This document shows, piece by piece, positions 23,999-35,244 of a stretch of DNA of 64,000 bases; position 1 is the stretch's first letter, and each line of letters opens with the position of its first letter. This DNA is from Telopea speciosissima (Eukaryota; Streptophyta; Magnoliopsida; Proteales; Proteaceae): NCBI RefSeq assembly GCF_018873765.1, contig NC_057918.1:37177871-37241870 (forward strand), written 5' to 3'. The notes under the pieces were generated by a model, which was not told where the DNA came from, did not search any database, and worked only from the letters and a program-made list of their open reading frames with translations. A program made the translations under genes and the position numbers.

Positions 23999-24544
23999 GA
24001 CGATGCTGCTTGTGTTATTGTAATACTTGACCTGACTTAGAATCTTATTGCTAGGTGGGGAATTGAGTAAGGGCATTCATGCATCAGATGTGATGAGCAT
24101 ACTTTAGCATGCATTGGTGGTGTATCTATTGAAATATATTGTGGATGGTTTGATCGCTCGCTGGGCTTTGTAAGCTCATCCCTCGGGAACCTTATTTTTA
24201 GATGTGGATATAGGGGCAGCAAACACTGTTGGGGGAGATTTGACGTTACCCTTGGGCAAGGACTTTGAGGCTTGGGGCACTCAGCCAGAGTCAGAGCCGA
24301 CGTCGGACTATTTTTACTGAGTGCACCTATAAGGGTTATTAGTTTGAGCCTGGGACTCGAACTTGGTTTGGATATCTCGTTCTTGTGGATTCGAGGATGG
24401 ATGTAGTAATAACATTATACTTGACTTTCCTCTCTTACTCTTATGGTGATTAGTACTGGTGTACACCGTGAATTGTCATAGTTGTGTTAGAATGGTTATT
24501 TTACTTATAAGGGTATCACTTAGAATTCCTAATCAATTGTGATC

Positions 24545-24546
<2 letters not shown>

Positions 24547-24607
<61 letters not shown>
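24547..24607. repeat. (TA)30 microsatellite
   Basis: 61 bp of uninterrupted TA. A's and B's other LTR copies have only a short TATATATA at this place (35077-35087), so the tract expanded after insertion of B. Confidence 0.95.
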
Positions 24608-24609
<2 letters not shown>

Positions 24610-24762
24610 TTTCGCCAAAATTCTGATTTCTTCTTATTCACTGAATGAGAAGCTGGGTAGTGTACATGTCACAGCAAAGAATGTCGATCATGTTATTTGG
24701 TTTGGAATACAGGGGTATTCCCGTTATATTTTCCCCTACTGAGGGATGGGGGTGTGACAGTA

Positions 24763-24774
24763 TAGTATCAGAGC
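24763..24774 (+). other. Element B primer binding site (tRNA-iMet type)
   Basis: TAGTATCAGAGC, one base from the canonical TGGTATCAGAGC complement of initiator tRNA-Met, three bases after the LTR end. Confidence 0.8.
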
Positions 24775-25103
24775 GACTCTTTGCCCTGTCATGTACATAA
24801 CCAGATCTGTCCTATCTTAATCCACTCTGTGCTAGGGGTCGAATGATAAAAATCTTAGCAAGTACAATTAAGAAGACTAAGGTAGATACATGTTGATGCT
24901 TGAAAATAGAAATGCCACTAGGTAAAGCTTAATTACATATAGACAGGCCATCCAAGGCTGACATAACTCAAGGGATAGTCAAAATAAAAAGAAAGAAAAG
25001 AGAAAAGTACAATGTCCCCGTTCACTCTCTCTAACTCCTAGAACAATAGATACTAAGCAGGAATAAAACTAAAAAGCACAGTAACATAGACAATAAACAG
25101 ATC

Positions 25104-26546
25104 CTAAGACTGATCTGCTGCTTTCCCCTTTACCTTGTCCCGTGCCGAGGCCGGCCCTGTCTTCTTAGTGGCAACTCTGTCCATCATCAAGCAAGACTCG
25201 ATGTCAGCCAACCTCTGATCAGTGTCATCGAACCCCGCATTCACTAGGGCCACTATGTCATTATACTGGGCCTCAAACTTCTTCTCTATGGCAAAAAGCC
25301 TCTGCTGCAACGCCTACTCCATGGATGCAAACCTCAACATCAGGTACCCCTAGCACAGTGCATTCGCCACGTCTCTCTCTTCCCCTGGTGGAGGTTGTCC
25401 CTCAGGGACCTGAGAACTAGAAGCCCCAACATCTCTGCAGCAGATGCACCTCGACATGCAGTGGCACCACCTCTCCAACCACAACCCCGTGATGCAGCGC
25501 GTGCCGAAGCTCGGGTAACTCTGGCCTCACTAACAACTGGAGGAGCCACTGCACCACCATCACCACCTCCGTCAGAACTATCAGAACTATCATCACCATC
25601 ACCACCCCCTAATGGCCTCTCCAGAGATAACTCTAAGCTCCCATCCTGCATCATCATCTTCATCTTCGATAGAGTGGTTCTGCTGACAGGGGTGACACCC
25701 TTGGCTAGCCAATCATTACTCAAGGGAGCATTAAACCGATGGAGGATGCGAGTGATCAGCTTAGCATAGGGCAAGTTACCATTGAGGGGGTACTCGCCAC
25801 GATGTCCCATAGTCATGATGATCACATTAGGGAGGCATAGTGGTATCCCCTTTTACAGATAGTAAGCACAGTAGCTCTGCATATTGGATACCTGTCAAGA
25901 AATAGGAGTCTAGAGTTAGGGAGAAATTTAACAAATTGAAACAGAACAAAGTATAACTATATATATATATATAAACAGAACAAAGCAATTAAATAAATAT
26001 AAATGAAAGGAAAATTCTTACCAGATCCTTGTGACTGCCCGAAGGGAGGAAGACAAGTTGCGCCAGACGCATGAGGATGCGAAGGGAAGGGAAATAATCC
26101 TTGATAAGGAGATGAGTGGTGATTCCCTCAGGACGTAGGACCTTGACCATGGCAGTGTACTCATCATCAGTGAGGAAGGATGTGTAATCACTCCCCGGGG
26201 GTCCGTATTTTCAAGAACCGGCCATAGACACACCCAATAGCTCGCCCAGCTCAGCTGTAGTAATGGCAATATCTACTCAGGTGACTCAGGTGGTGAGTCG
26301 GTGTCCCGCAGCGCCAATGTCCTCCAACTCGAGGTTGTCATAAAAGTACCGGACTAGTAGAGGGTAATAGTCGTTCTCCGGTTCAAGTATGTTCAACCAC
26401 CCTAGGTGGGCAAACCTCTCCGCCACACGGAAGGAGCAGAAGTCCCCGATCATGACCCGTCTCTCGGGTAGAACAGAGGCATGTTGTAGGTCACCCCACA
26501 ACTCCGCATAGGCCGGATCGCGGAACAAATGCTCATCAAATGCCAT
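25104..26546 (-). pseudogene. Antisense gene in element B: Transposase_32-like protein
   Basis: Antisense to gag-pol, between primer site and gag. From an ATG at 26546 the product reads FDEHLF...ERRVMIGDF, then HLGWLNILEPENDYYPLLVRYFYDNL, the profile of plant 'putative plant transposon protein' domains. The same frame continues through ITTAELGELLGV to 26022, with three in-frame TGA codons. A GTAAGA donor at 26021 and TTGACAG acceptor at 25892 remove 130 bp, and frame continues MQSYCAYYL, one TAA, then GEYPLNGNLPYAKLI, an acidic/serine-glycine stretch and, after a frameshift near 25330, a coiled-coil-like tail ending at 25104. It matches element D's antisense ORF at 61670-62923 in order and position. 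The function is unknown; the copy is broken. Confidence 0.75.
25892..26021 (-). other. Spliceosomal intron in antisense gene of element B
   Basis: Minus strand CTG|GTAAGAA...TTCTTGACAG|GTATCC, 130 bp, A/T-rich, phase 0. Removing it joins two parts of the same protein family. On the genomic (sense) transcript it is not an intron, which explains how it survives retrotransposition. Confidence 0.7.
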
Positions 26547-27690
26547 GGGATACCTACACGGGAAGAGGGAACATGGCCAAGGGTGCCTCGGTTAGGATAA
26601 CAATAAAATGATATCCATTGACGCCAAAACACAAACACATGGTGTGTGAAATGCATGACAAATAAGAGAATAAACAACCGAGATAGGTCGAGCAATGACG
26701 CGAAGATTTTAAAAAAAATAAAAAAAAAACCCTAGATCCAGTATCAATAATTAGAACAGCGTGGAAGGGACCCTACATATGAGAGAAACCCTACTTGGAC
26801 ACATTCAACCATACCAAACAAGCAACAACTTTGATTCCGGTGCACAATAAGAGGTAAATCCATGGACATATGCAAACGAATGCATGTTGTGGTGTGTGCT
26901 CAATGTGCTAATTTCAAACAATCACCATATCAGAGATTTTGCCCTAACCCATGCTGTAAAATTCCGTTGTTAGGTAAAAACCCATAAAAAATCCCAATTT
27001 AGGGCTACTGAGACCATGTCAAAACATGGAATCAACAACCATCACGACCATTTGTACCAAAAATAGATGCATTTGGGGTTTGATCATACAAGGTTATGGT
27101 CAATCCAGCAAAAAGGGAATAAGAGACTTCAAAGAAAGCCCTAAACCCTAGGCATGGATAGATGGAGAAGGAGAAAGAGAGAAAAGAGGGTTTGGAGAAG
27201 GGAAGACATACCTCGAGTGATGTGGGGACGATGAAGGCGCGATGTTTGGGACCTTAGGGGTGAATCTTGGAGGGGGAAAGGACCTCTCTTGGTAGCCCTT
27301 GCTCTACCCTGGTTGATGGAGAAAAAGAAATGAGAGCCGAAGAGTCGCAGCTCTGTTTTTAAAAACCAATCGTTCGCCACAACTATTCACATGATCCGCC
27401 TGACATCGTCCGCTTGGAAAAAACTGGGCCAGCTCCTGTCTACAAGAGCCGCTTGAATTGGCGGATGATGCATGATCTGCCAGACACATCATCCGCCAGG
27501 TACAATCTGGGCCTGTTTTGATGTATTTAACTACCCCGTTGGGCGTGCACGCTGAGCACACTCTATAGACCCTCCAAGCATGACTTCGCGTATATATTTG
27601 TACGAAATTTTTGCATCTATATTAATTTACATAATATGTTTAATTGCAAGGCTAATGGTTGTGGTTTCTTTTCCTTCCTTCTAGGGGGAT
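26547..27690 (-). promoter_or_regulatory. 5' region of antisense gene, with possible first intron
   Basis: No coding sequence seen. On the minus strand a donor CTCGAG|GTATGT near 27212 and an acceptor GTGTAG|GTATCCC at 26554, directly before the ATG, would frame a leader intron of about 0.66 kb. Element D's counterpart also has a leader intron ending just before its ATG. A TTTTTAAAAA box is at 27356-27365 and a cluster of GGCGGATGATG palindromes at 27370-27499. Promoter assignment is inference. Confidence 0.4.
27370..27499. promoter_or_regulatory. GGCGGATGATG palindrome cluster upstream of antisense gene
   Basis: Holds single half-sites at about 27374, 27393-27400 and 27404-27413, a palindrome TTGGCGGATGATGCATGATC onward at 27458-27483, and a trailing CATCATCCGCCAG at 27487-27499. 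Palindrome plus trailing half-site is the same composite found twice in each LTR (7899-7939, 8799-8849). Confidence 0.6.
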
Positions 27691-27808
27691 AGTCATGGCA
27701 TGGGTGACGTTGACGTGGTCCTAGGGCACCTACACCTGGTTGGTGCTATGACCGAGACATGGCTGGTACTTCCAGCAACCCATTTCGCAAGCCAAAATTA
27801 CCAAGATC

Positions 27809-28612
27809 ATGGAGAGGTTCCAAAAGATGAGGCCTATGGAATTTAATGGTCTTAACAAAGAACCATTGCACCCAGTGGTGTGGATTCGAGAGATGGAGAA
27901 GACCTTCACCATGATTGATTGCACCAAAGATTGCAAGATTCGGTGTGCCGACTATATATTGAAAGGTGAAACGGATGATAGGTGGAGATCTACAGAGCCT
28001 AACCTACTTGTTGCTCATCCTAACCTCATGTGGGAATAGTTCAAAGAGGCATTCTTTGAGAATTACTTTCCAAAGAGCTTTCGAGAGAGTACGGCGACAA
28101 AATTCACTGATGTTTCGCAAGGGGCCAAGTCTGTCCTCAAATACCAACAAAAATTCGAGGAACTATTTCACTTTGCACCTCCCCACCTGAGGACGGATAT
28201 TGAGAAAGAGAAGAGAATTGAGAAGGGCTTAAGGCCAGGGATTTACTCGATTTTATCGTCTTATGGGCCCCAGAACTATACTAAGATGGTCAAGGTAGCT
28301 AAGACTATTGAAGACAAGCAAAGGGGTTCATACTTTGCTCAATCCGATCAGGGCAAGAGGGTGGCCACAATATCATTTAGCCGTGAACCGAGCAAGTTTC
28401 CTCGGGCACAGTACTCAAGCTATACCCCCACTTTTTTTAAGTGTATGGAAGCAACTCAGCCCGCACAACCTACTCAGCCTGCAGCTTCATCCTTACCTAC
28501 TGGAGGTGCAGTGCACTGTTACAATTGTAATAAGCACGTGCATATCTCCAGGGCTTGTCCTCAGCCCAAGCCTTGGGCACCGCGGCCTGTAGCTCAGCCC
28601 TCAACTTCGTAG
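27809..28612 (+). pseudogene. Element B gag (capsid and zinc knuckle)
   Basis: Retrotransposon gag from MERFQKMRPMEFNG through a capsid core (FKEAFFENYFPKSFRE, YQQKFEELFHF) to a nucleocapsid knuckle CYNCNKHVHISRAC near 28520. The frame is continuous apart from a single TAG at 28037-28039 (a likely Glu/Gln codon change, right after LMWE). A TAG at 28610-28612 ends gag, and pol continues in the same frame. The true N-terminus may begin upstream near 27690; it is not clear. Compared with element D's gag it lacks the basic RSSRGGRKGK-type start. Confidence 0.85.
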
Positions 28613-28780
28613 ATGTCTCATTCCAAATCGGTCAGCAAAGCCCCCGTACCAACCCAGGGGAGTAGGATCCCAGCCCAAGCCTATGTTTTGACTGATGCCA
28701 AAGTAGAGGCAACACCTGGAGTGTTGACAGGTATTACTCTACTCTTTATGTGAAGCTATCGTGTTGCATCATGTCATTTC

Positions 28781-30600
28781 ATGCATACATGGTTGTATGG
28801 TATAACTGTAACAGGTACCGTTTCTATTGCTTCCATCCCCGCTTACGTTCTCTTTGACTCGTGGCTGTCGCATTCTTTTATGTCCTCTTCTTTCGCCAAG
28901 AGGTTGGGTATTAGTCCGAAGAGCTTAGCGCAAGGATTAGCAGTTAGTATGCCTATGGGAGGTGTGGTTGGCTTAGACCCAATTTATGAGCCTTGCCTCG
29001 TATGGATCTATGGTCGTGATATGATTGCACATCTTATGGAGTTAGACATGAGGTATTTTGATGCGATCCTGGGTATTGACTGGTTAGCCACCTATAGGGG
29101 GAATCTGGCCTATGCAGAGCAACAAATTGCTTTCAAACCCACTGACAGAGAAGAATTTGTATTCCAGGGGGACAAGAAGAAGCGATCCAAGAAGCTTGTG
29201 ATTTTGGCTCTCCAAGCCAAGAAGCTTATGGATCAAGGGTGTAAATGCTACCTAGCTTCAGTAATTGACAAGGAAGCCAAGATGAAACCATTAGGAGAGT
29301 TGGAGATTGTGAAGGAATTTTTGGATGCATTTCTAGGTGACTTGACCGAATTACTCCCTGACAGGGAGACTGAGTTTGCCATTGATTTACTACCTGGGGC
29401 AGCACTGGTATCCAAAGCCCCTTACAGGATGGCTCCAACCAAATTGAGGGAGTTGCAAGAGCAATTGCAAGATTTGTTGAAGAAGGGTTTTATCCATCCT
29501 AGTGTGTCCCCATGGGGAGCACCGGTCCTCTTTGTCAAGAAGAAGGATGGGAGCATGAGGATGTGCATCGACTATAGTGAGCTCAACAAGCTCACAATCA
29601 AGAACAAGTATCCTCTACCTAGGATCGATGATTTGTTTGATCAGCTACAAGGGGCTAGGGTGTTCTCTAAGATAGACTTGAGGTCTGGGTATCAGCAACT
29701 GAAGATTAAAGAGAGTGACATTAGAAAGACAGCGTTCCGATCATGCTATGGCCATTACGAATTCTTGGTGATGTCGTTTGGATTGACTAATGCCCCAGCG
29801 GCATTCATGGAATTGATGAACCGGGTATTTCAAGATGTGCTAGACAAGTGTGATTGTATTTATTGATGACATCCTGATTTACTCAAAATTGGAGGAGGAA
29901 CATGCGGTACATCTGAGGATGGTATTGAAGCGGCTAAGGGAGAAGAAGTTGTATGTAAAGTATAGCAAGTGCGAGTTTTGGCTCTCACAAGTGGCCTTCC
30001 TAGGTCAGGTGGTTTCAGCTGAAGGGATCAAGGTTGATCTAGGGAAGGTAAAGGCTGTTATGGAGTGGGAAGCACCAAAGAATGCGGGGGAGATCCGTAG
30101 CTTTTTAGGATTGGTCGGTTACTATGGGAATTTCATTGAGAACTTCTCACGTATATCTGCCCCCATGACCAAATTAACCCGAAAGGGGGTGAAATTTGTT
30201 TGGTCTGATGATTGTGAGAAGCCAGGAATTGAAGGGGAAGTTGAGTACTGCACCGGTCTTGACATTACCAAATGGCACAGGTGGGATAACTGTCTATAGT
30301 GATGCTTTAGGATTAGGATTGGGATGCGCATTTATGCAAAATGGGAAGGTGGTGGCCTATGCTTCGAGACAGTTGAAGGATTATGAGAAGAACTACCCCA
30401 CTCATGACCTTGAGTCAGCGGCGGTCGTTTTTGCATTGAAGATTTGGCGCCACTACTTGTATGGTGAGAGGAGCGAGATTTACAGTGATTACAAGAGCTT
30501 GAAGTACTTCTTTACATAGAAGGAGCTAAACATGAGGCAGAGGTGATAACTGGAACTGATAAAGGACTACGACTGCATAATTCACTATCACCCAGGCAGA
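28781..30600 (+). pseudogene. Element B pol: protease, reverse transcriptase, RNase H
   Basis: 28781-29866 is open and covers protease and the first part of RT. The protease active site reads LFDSWLS where relatives have DSGAS, so the catalytic loop Gly-Ala is lost. RT motifs [10 protein letters not shown] and [10 protein letters not shown] are intact. Loss of 2 bp near 29851 shifts the frame just before VFIDDIL (in the 29850-30299 frame). A second shift near 30220 precedes RNase H (30196-30519, YSDALG in place of YSDASG), which ends at a TAG. About 90 bp present in A (the DALSRK region) is missing at 30598. Confidence 0.88.
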
Positions 30601-30775
30601 AGCTCGCAAAATGGAGCTGGAGGTGCTGGTAGAAGGAGAGTCAATATCAGTAGCCACCTTACTTGAGCAGGGTATGATTGATGAGGCCATAGTGTCCTTA
30701 GCAGCTCTCACCATGCAATCATCCTTGCTCAAAAGGGTCAAGGAGGCTCAACCCAATGACCCAGAATTTTAAGAG

Positions 30776-32190
30776 TTGATAAAGAAAGCTCTAGGTGGAC
30801 ACGACTCCGATACAGACTTCACCGTGTCTGAGGATGGCATACTTAGATTTCGGGGAAGGGTTTGTATACCTAATGATGCCGAATTAAAGAAAGAAGTGTT
30901 GAGCGAGGCTCACCATTCACCATACTTCGTACATCCAGGTAGCACCAAGATGTACAAGGATTTGAAGCAGAGATATTGGTGGTATGGTATGAAGATAGAT
31001 GTAGCAGCTTATGTCTCTCAATGCTTAACCTGTCAGCAGGTAAAGGCCGAGAGGGGCCTCATGAGCTACTACAGTTGATGCCTATCCCGGATTGGAAATT
31101 GGATAACATCACCATCAATTTTGACACTGGTTTACCTCACACGTCTAGAGGGGTAGACTCCATTTGGGTCATTGTGGACCGGTTGACCAAGGCAACACAC
31201 TTCATTCTTATGAAGATGACATATAGCATGGACCGACTGGCCAAGCTTTACATCAATAATGTGGTTCGCTTACATGGTGTGTCGGTTAGCATTGTTTTAG
31301 ATCGAGGCCCAAGGTTTACTTCAAGGTTTTGGAGTGGTTTTCAGAAAGCCATGGGCTCATTACTAAACTTCAGCACGACTTTTCATCCTCAGATCGACGG
31401 ATAGTCGGAGCGTACCATCCTGACATTAGAGGACATGCTTAGGTCTTGTGCTATAGACATGAAGGGTAGTTGGGATGAGTACATTGCCCTCGTCAAATTT
31501 TCTTACAACAATAGCTATCGGGCATCCATTGGCATGGCACCTTTTGAGGCCCAGTATGGGAGGAAATGTCAGACGTCGATGTATTGGGATGAGGTTGGCG
31601 AACAATGCATCTTAGGACCGGACTTGATTCAGGAGACGTGTGAGGTGGTAGATATGATTCAGGAGCGGCAGAAGACCGCTCATGCAAGATAGAAGAGTTA
31701 TGCCGATGTCAGACAGAAGGACCTCAAATTTGAGGTGGGGGAGAAAGCGTTCCTCCGGGTTTCAGTCACCAAAGGGGTGATGAGATTTGGGAAGGAAGGG
31801 AAGCTGAGTCTGAGATACATCGGGCCGTATGAGATCTTAGCTCATGTTGGGGAGGTGCCATATAGATTGGCCCTTCCTCCTACCTTGGCAGGGGTTCACG
31901 ATGTGTTCCACATGTCCATGCTGAAGAAATATGTCCCAGACCCAACTCATGTTCTATCCCAGGAGTTACTGGCAGTAAATAAAGATTTAACATATGACGA
32001 GTGGCCTGTGGAAATTCTGGAGTGGAAGGAGTATAACCTTCGGAACCACTCTATCCCATATGTTCGGGTTCGTTGAAGTAACCACGCCAATCAGGAGGCA
32101 TCCTGGGAGCTCGAGAGCGAGCTGAGGGCGAAGCATCCGAAACTGTTTGGACTATCAGGTACGTCAAATTTTGAGGGCAAAATTTCTAAT
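30776..32190 (+). pseudogene. Element B pol: integrase and chromodomain-like end
   Basis: 30776-31078 holds the integrase zinc-binding region (HHSPYFVHPGSTKMY...CLTCQQ). The core at 31080-31404 reads ITINFDTGLP where A and D have MDF, so the first catalytic Asp is replaced by Asn. A TAG at 31402-31404 precedes SERTI. 31435-31692 and 31735-32076 give the C-terminal integrase part and YDEWPVEILEWKEYNLRN, the start of the chromodomain-like tail that runs on to about 32160 in a broken frame. Clearly inactive. Confidence 0.86.
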
Positions 32191-32203
32191 AAGGTGGGAA
32201 GAA
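32191..32203 (+). other. Element B polypurine tract
   Basis: AAGGTGGGAAGAA directly before the 3' LTR, identical to A's at 7501-7513. Confidence 0.8.
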
Positions 32204-35200
32204 TGTTACATCTATAACCAAATCGTTATTAATTTAAACCTGTGTAGGGGCGGAGCTCTATTATGTTGGGGACCTCTAGAATATCACCATGAAACCAACC
32301 TTTAAGATCTTCAATATGTCGAATGGTGAGCCTGTTGAGGAGAGGTTTCTTGATAGGGATCGAGGAAGGTTCATCAATGATTCAGCAGATGTCAACCTTC
32401 CCCCGGGACCACCCCCTTTAGAGGGATGATGGTATGTACAATTCACATTATTTAATTCCAATTATACCCCTGGGAGAAATGATGTACCAAACTCCTCCAT
32501 TGGTTCCCATTAAAACCCCCTCATTGGTTGGGATCCACCCAGAGGGTTCTTAGCATCTTGGGGGCCCCTGAACTGCCAATCTGGGACTGGTGGATCATGA
32601 AGCAGGAAACTGGCGGATCATGCATCAGCCACCAGCCCATGATCTACTAGATGTCAGATTTGTCTCTGTGAGGCCAAGGGTAGCTTGGTTCGACCTTGCC
32701 TTGACCCAAGGCTGAGCCAAGGTTTAATTCAAGGTATTTGGGACCCAAGGGACTCTTTATGGGTTACAAGCCATGAACCTATGGACCATTTGGACTGCAC
32801 CTTAAAGTAAACCCATTTTTGGACCTTAAACCCATACCCAAGCCAAATAAGACCTATACCACTTACATAACCCAACCAAACCCTATTCCTCCTCATTTAT
32901 CTCATCTCACAATCCTTGAGAGAGCTAAAAACGTGGAGAGCAAGCCAAGGTGGGAGAAGGAGGTAGAAAGGAGAAGAAGGAGAGAAAGAAGGAGGTATCC
33001 ACCTCCATTTGAGCTAGCCTTAAGCTAACATCTCTTCCCCAATCAGCTCCTCACTCACCAATGGAGTAGGAGTCCATGGAGAGGTTGTCTTGGAGCCCAA
33101 GCTCAGCTTAGGAACTCCTCTTACTACTCTTGGCTGGAACTCATTGTAAGTCATCACTTCCACCTAGTTTCTATACTAATCTATTTGGAGTTCATGTATT
33201 GATGTCCAATCCATGCTCCAACTAAGGGGCTTTTCATTTCTAAGGACCTAGCCTACTGATTATAGCTTGATTGAACCAATTAATGCCCAAGAAGGGACCA
33301 ATTCTTTAGCTGTTAGCTTAGATAGCTTGGCAACCCCAATTGGAACACCATTTCCATGGATGTTGGGTGCTTGAGTCAAGCTCCAGCCCATTGGGTACTA
33401 ATTGGGGTCACATCCACTGACCTAATGGCTCCATTAGGGACTCTTGACACCCCCCCATGCTGTCCCCAAAGAACCCTTGGCCTTTGGCCCCAGTTTGGAT
33501 GCCATCCGAGCTGAATACAGCTCTCTCGGACTCTGGCGAACAATGCATAATCCGCCAAGTTATATAGGGCATCGTCTGCCAAGGTCAAACTACCTTGTTT
33601 TGGTGGTTCTAGCTTTTGGACTTCATTGGGTCACCTCTCACTTGTTGCACACTCCTATTATGACATATTAGGCTAACGAACGCATGTGGGAGGGACGTAC
33701 ATTGCACGGGAGCCCTTATCTTCTACGCGTGGAACTCGGTGAGTGGATCGAACACTTGAACTATTTTACGGAGTATTTCTCATTAGGCATCCAGCTAGTT
33801 GTGCATACTGATTGGCTATGTGTATGATATGCATGACTGCTTCATCTATATTATGTTTAATTAATGAAATCAGACTTTATTTATATGGGAACATGATGAA
33901 CTGTGCATATTGATTATGTTGAAGAGGAGATATGTAGATTGTAGGATGCTTTATATATAATTTTTTATTATGATGGATTTATGGAACTGATTCGGGTGGT
34001 GATCAGTTGACCATTATTTTGGTATCATACCCATCGTATTGTTATTTGCTGTGGGTGTAAGCTGGAGAGGTGAGAGAATAGTGACCTTCGGATTAGGCAC
34101 TATGGATTCGATCTCCAGACTACACTCGCACAGTGTGGGATTGTAATTATAAATATTGCATTCAATAGTTGTCTGTTGGCTAGAAAGGGATGTACCTAGT
34201 ACTACGACCCTTTCGACAGGGGTGTAGTTGTCGGGCAAACCCATGGGTCTTGACCGTATTTTGGATAACCCACAATGAAGTCATCACCATATTTTGGTGA
34301 TGCCAGGACGGGGTTTATATTGAGGGCTCGCGGACAACTCGGTTAGTGGGTTCGGTCTCGCGGGTTTTCTTGGTAACATGGGGTTGACATGGTTGGAATG
34401 CCATCCGTTTCTATGGCACCATTATTTTCATCCATTTATGGCACTGTTATTGTCATCCGTTTATGGTATTGTTATTATCATCCATTTATGGCACCATTTA
34501 TTGCCATCCGTTTATGCTACTATTTGCCGACGATGTTGCCTGTGTTATTGTAGTACTTGACCTGACTTAGAATCTTAATGCTAGGTGGAGTATTGGGTAA
34601 GAGCATTCATGCATCATATGTGATGAGCATACTTTAGCATGCATTGGTGGTATATCTATTGAAATATATTATGGATGGTTTGATCGCTTGTTGGGCTTTG
34701 TAAGCTCATCCCTCAGGAACCTTGCTTTTAGATGTAGATACAGGGGCAGTGGACACTGTTGGGGGAGATTCGACGTTACCCTTGGGTGAGGACTTTGAGG
34801 CTTGGAGCGCTCAGCCAGAGTCGGAGCCGACGTCGGACTATCTTTGCTATGAGTGCACCCATGAGGGTTATTAGTTTGAGCCTGGGACTAAAACTTGGTT
34901 TGGATATCTCGTATTTGTGGATTCAAGGATGGATGTAATGACATTATACTTGACTTTCTTCTCTTACTCTTATGGTGATTAGTAATGGTATACACCGTGA
35001 ATTGTTATATTTGTGTTAGACTGGTTATTTTACTTATAAGGTATCACTTAGAATTCCTAATCTATTGTGATCATTATGTATATATATTCTTCCGCAAAAA
35101 TTTTGATTTCTTCTTATTCACTGAATGAGAAGCCGGGTAGTGTACATGTCACACCAAAGAATGTTGATCCTGTTATGTGGTTTGGAATACAGAGGTATTC

Positions 35201-35239
35201 CCATCATATTTTTCCCTGGTGAGGGATGGGTGTGTGACA
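32204..35239 (+). mobile_element. Element B 3' LTR
   Basis: Runs TGTTACATC to TGTGACA, 3036 bp, uninterrupted, and gives the reference length for the split LTRs of A and B. It contains palindrome modules near 32587-32650 and 33535-33575, both more mutated than in the 5' LTR, a damaged TATA (TTACATAA near 32863) and the minisatellite at 34402-34525. It is followed by the AGCTC duplication at 35240-35244. Confidence 0.95.
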
Positions 35240-35244
35240 AGCTC

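Larger units (their letters stand above)
23311..24759 (+). mobile_element. Element B 5' LTR, second segment
   Basis: Resumes ACTTGAACTATTTTACGGAG exactly where 11543 stopped (compare 33753 onward) and ends GGGGGTGTGACA, immediately before the primer site. It holds a minisatellite and a (TA)n tract. Confidence 0.92.
9972..35239 (+). mobile_element. Element B: Tekay/Del-like chromovirus with antisense ORF
   Basis: Complete insertion with both LTRs. The 5' LTR is 9972-11543 plus 23311-24759, the 3' LTR is 32204-35239. A tRNA-iMet-type primer site, an antisense gene, gag, pol and a polypurine tract lie between them. The flanking duplication AGCTC is at 9967-9971 and 35240-35244, and the host sequence on both sides is A's 3' LTR. 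Element C (11544-23305) is nested in B's 5' LTR; without it B is about 13.5 kb. All coding regions carry lesions, so the copy is defective. Confidence 0.95.

Noticed and set aside
25395..25769. 124-codon plus-strand ORF in element B
   Set aside because: It is the reverse-strand shadow of the acidic/serine-glycine part of the antisense gene.
25104..26546. Host gene captured once by element B
   Set aside because: The same antisense gene lies in the same place in element D, so it is better seen as part of the element lineage.
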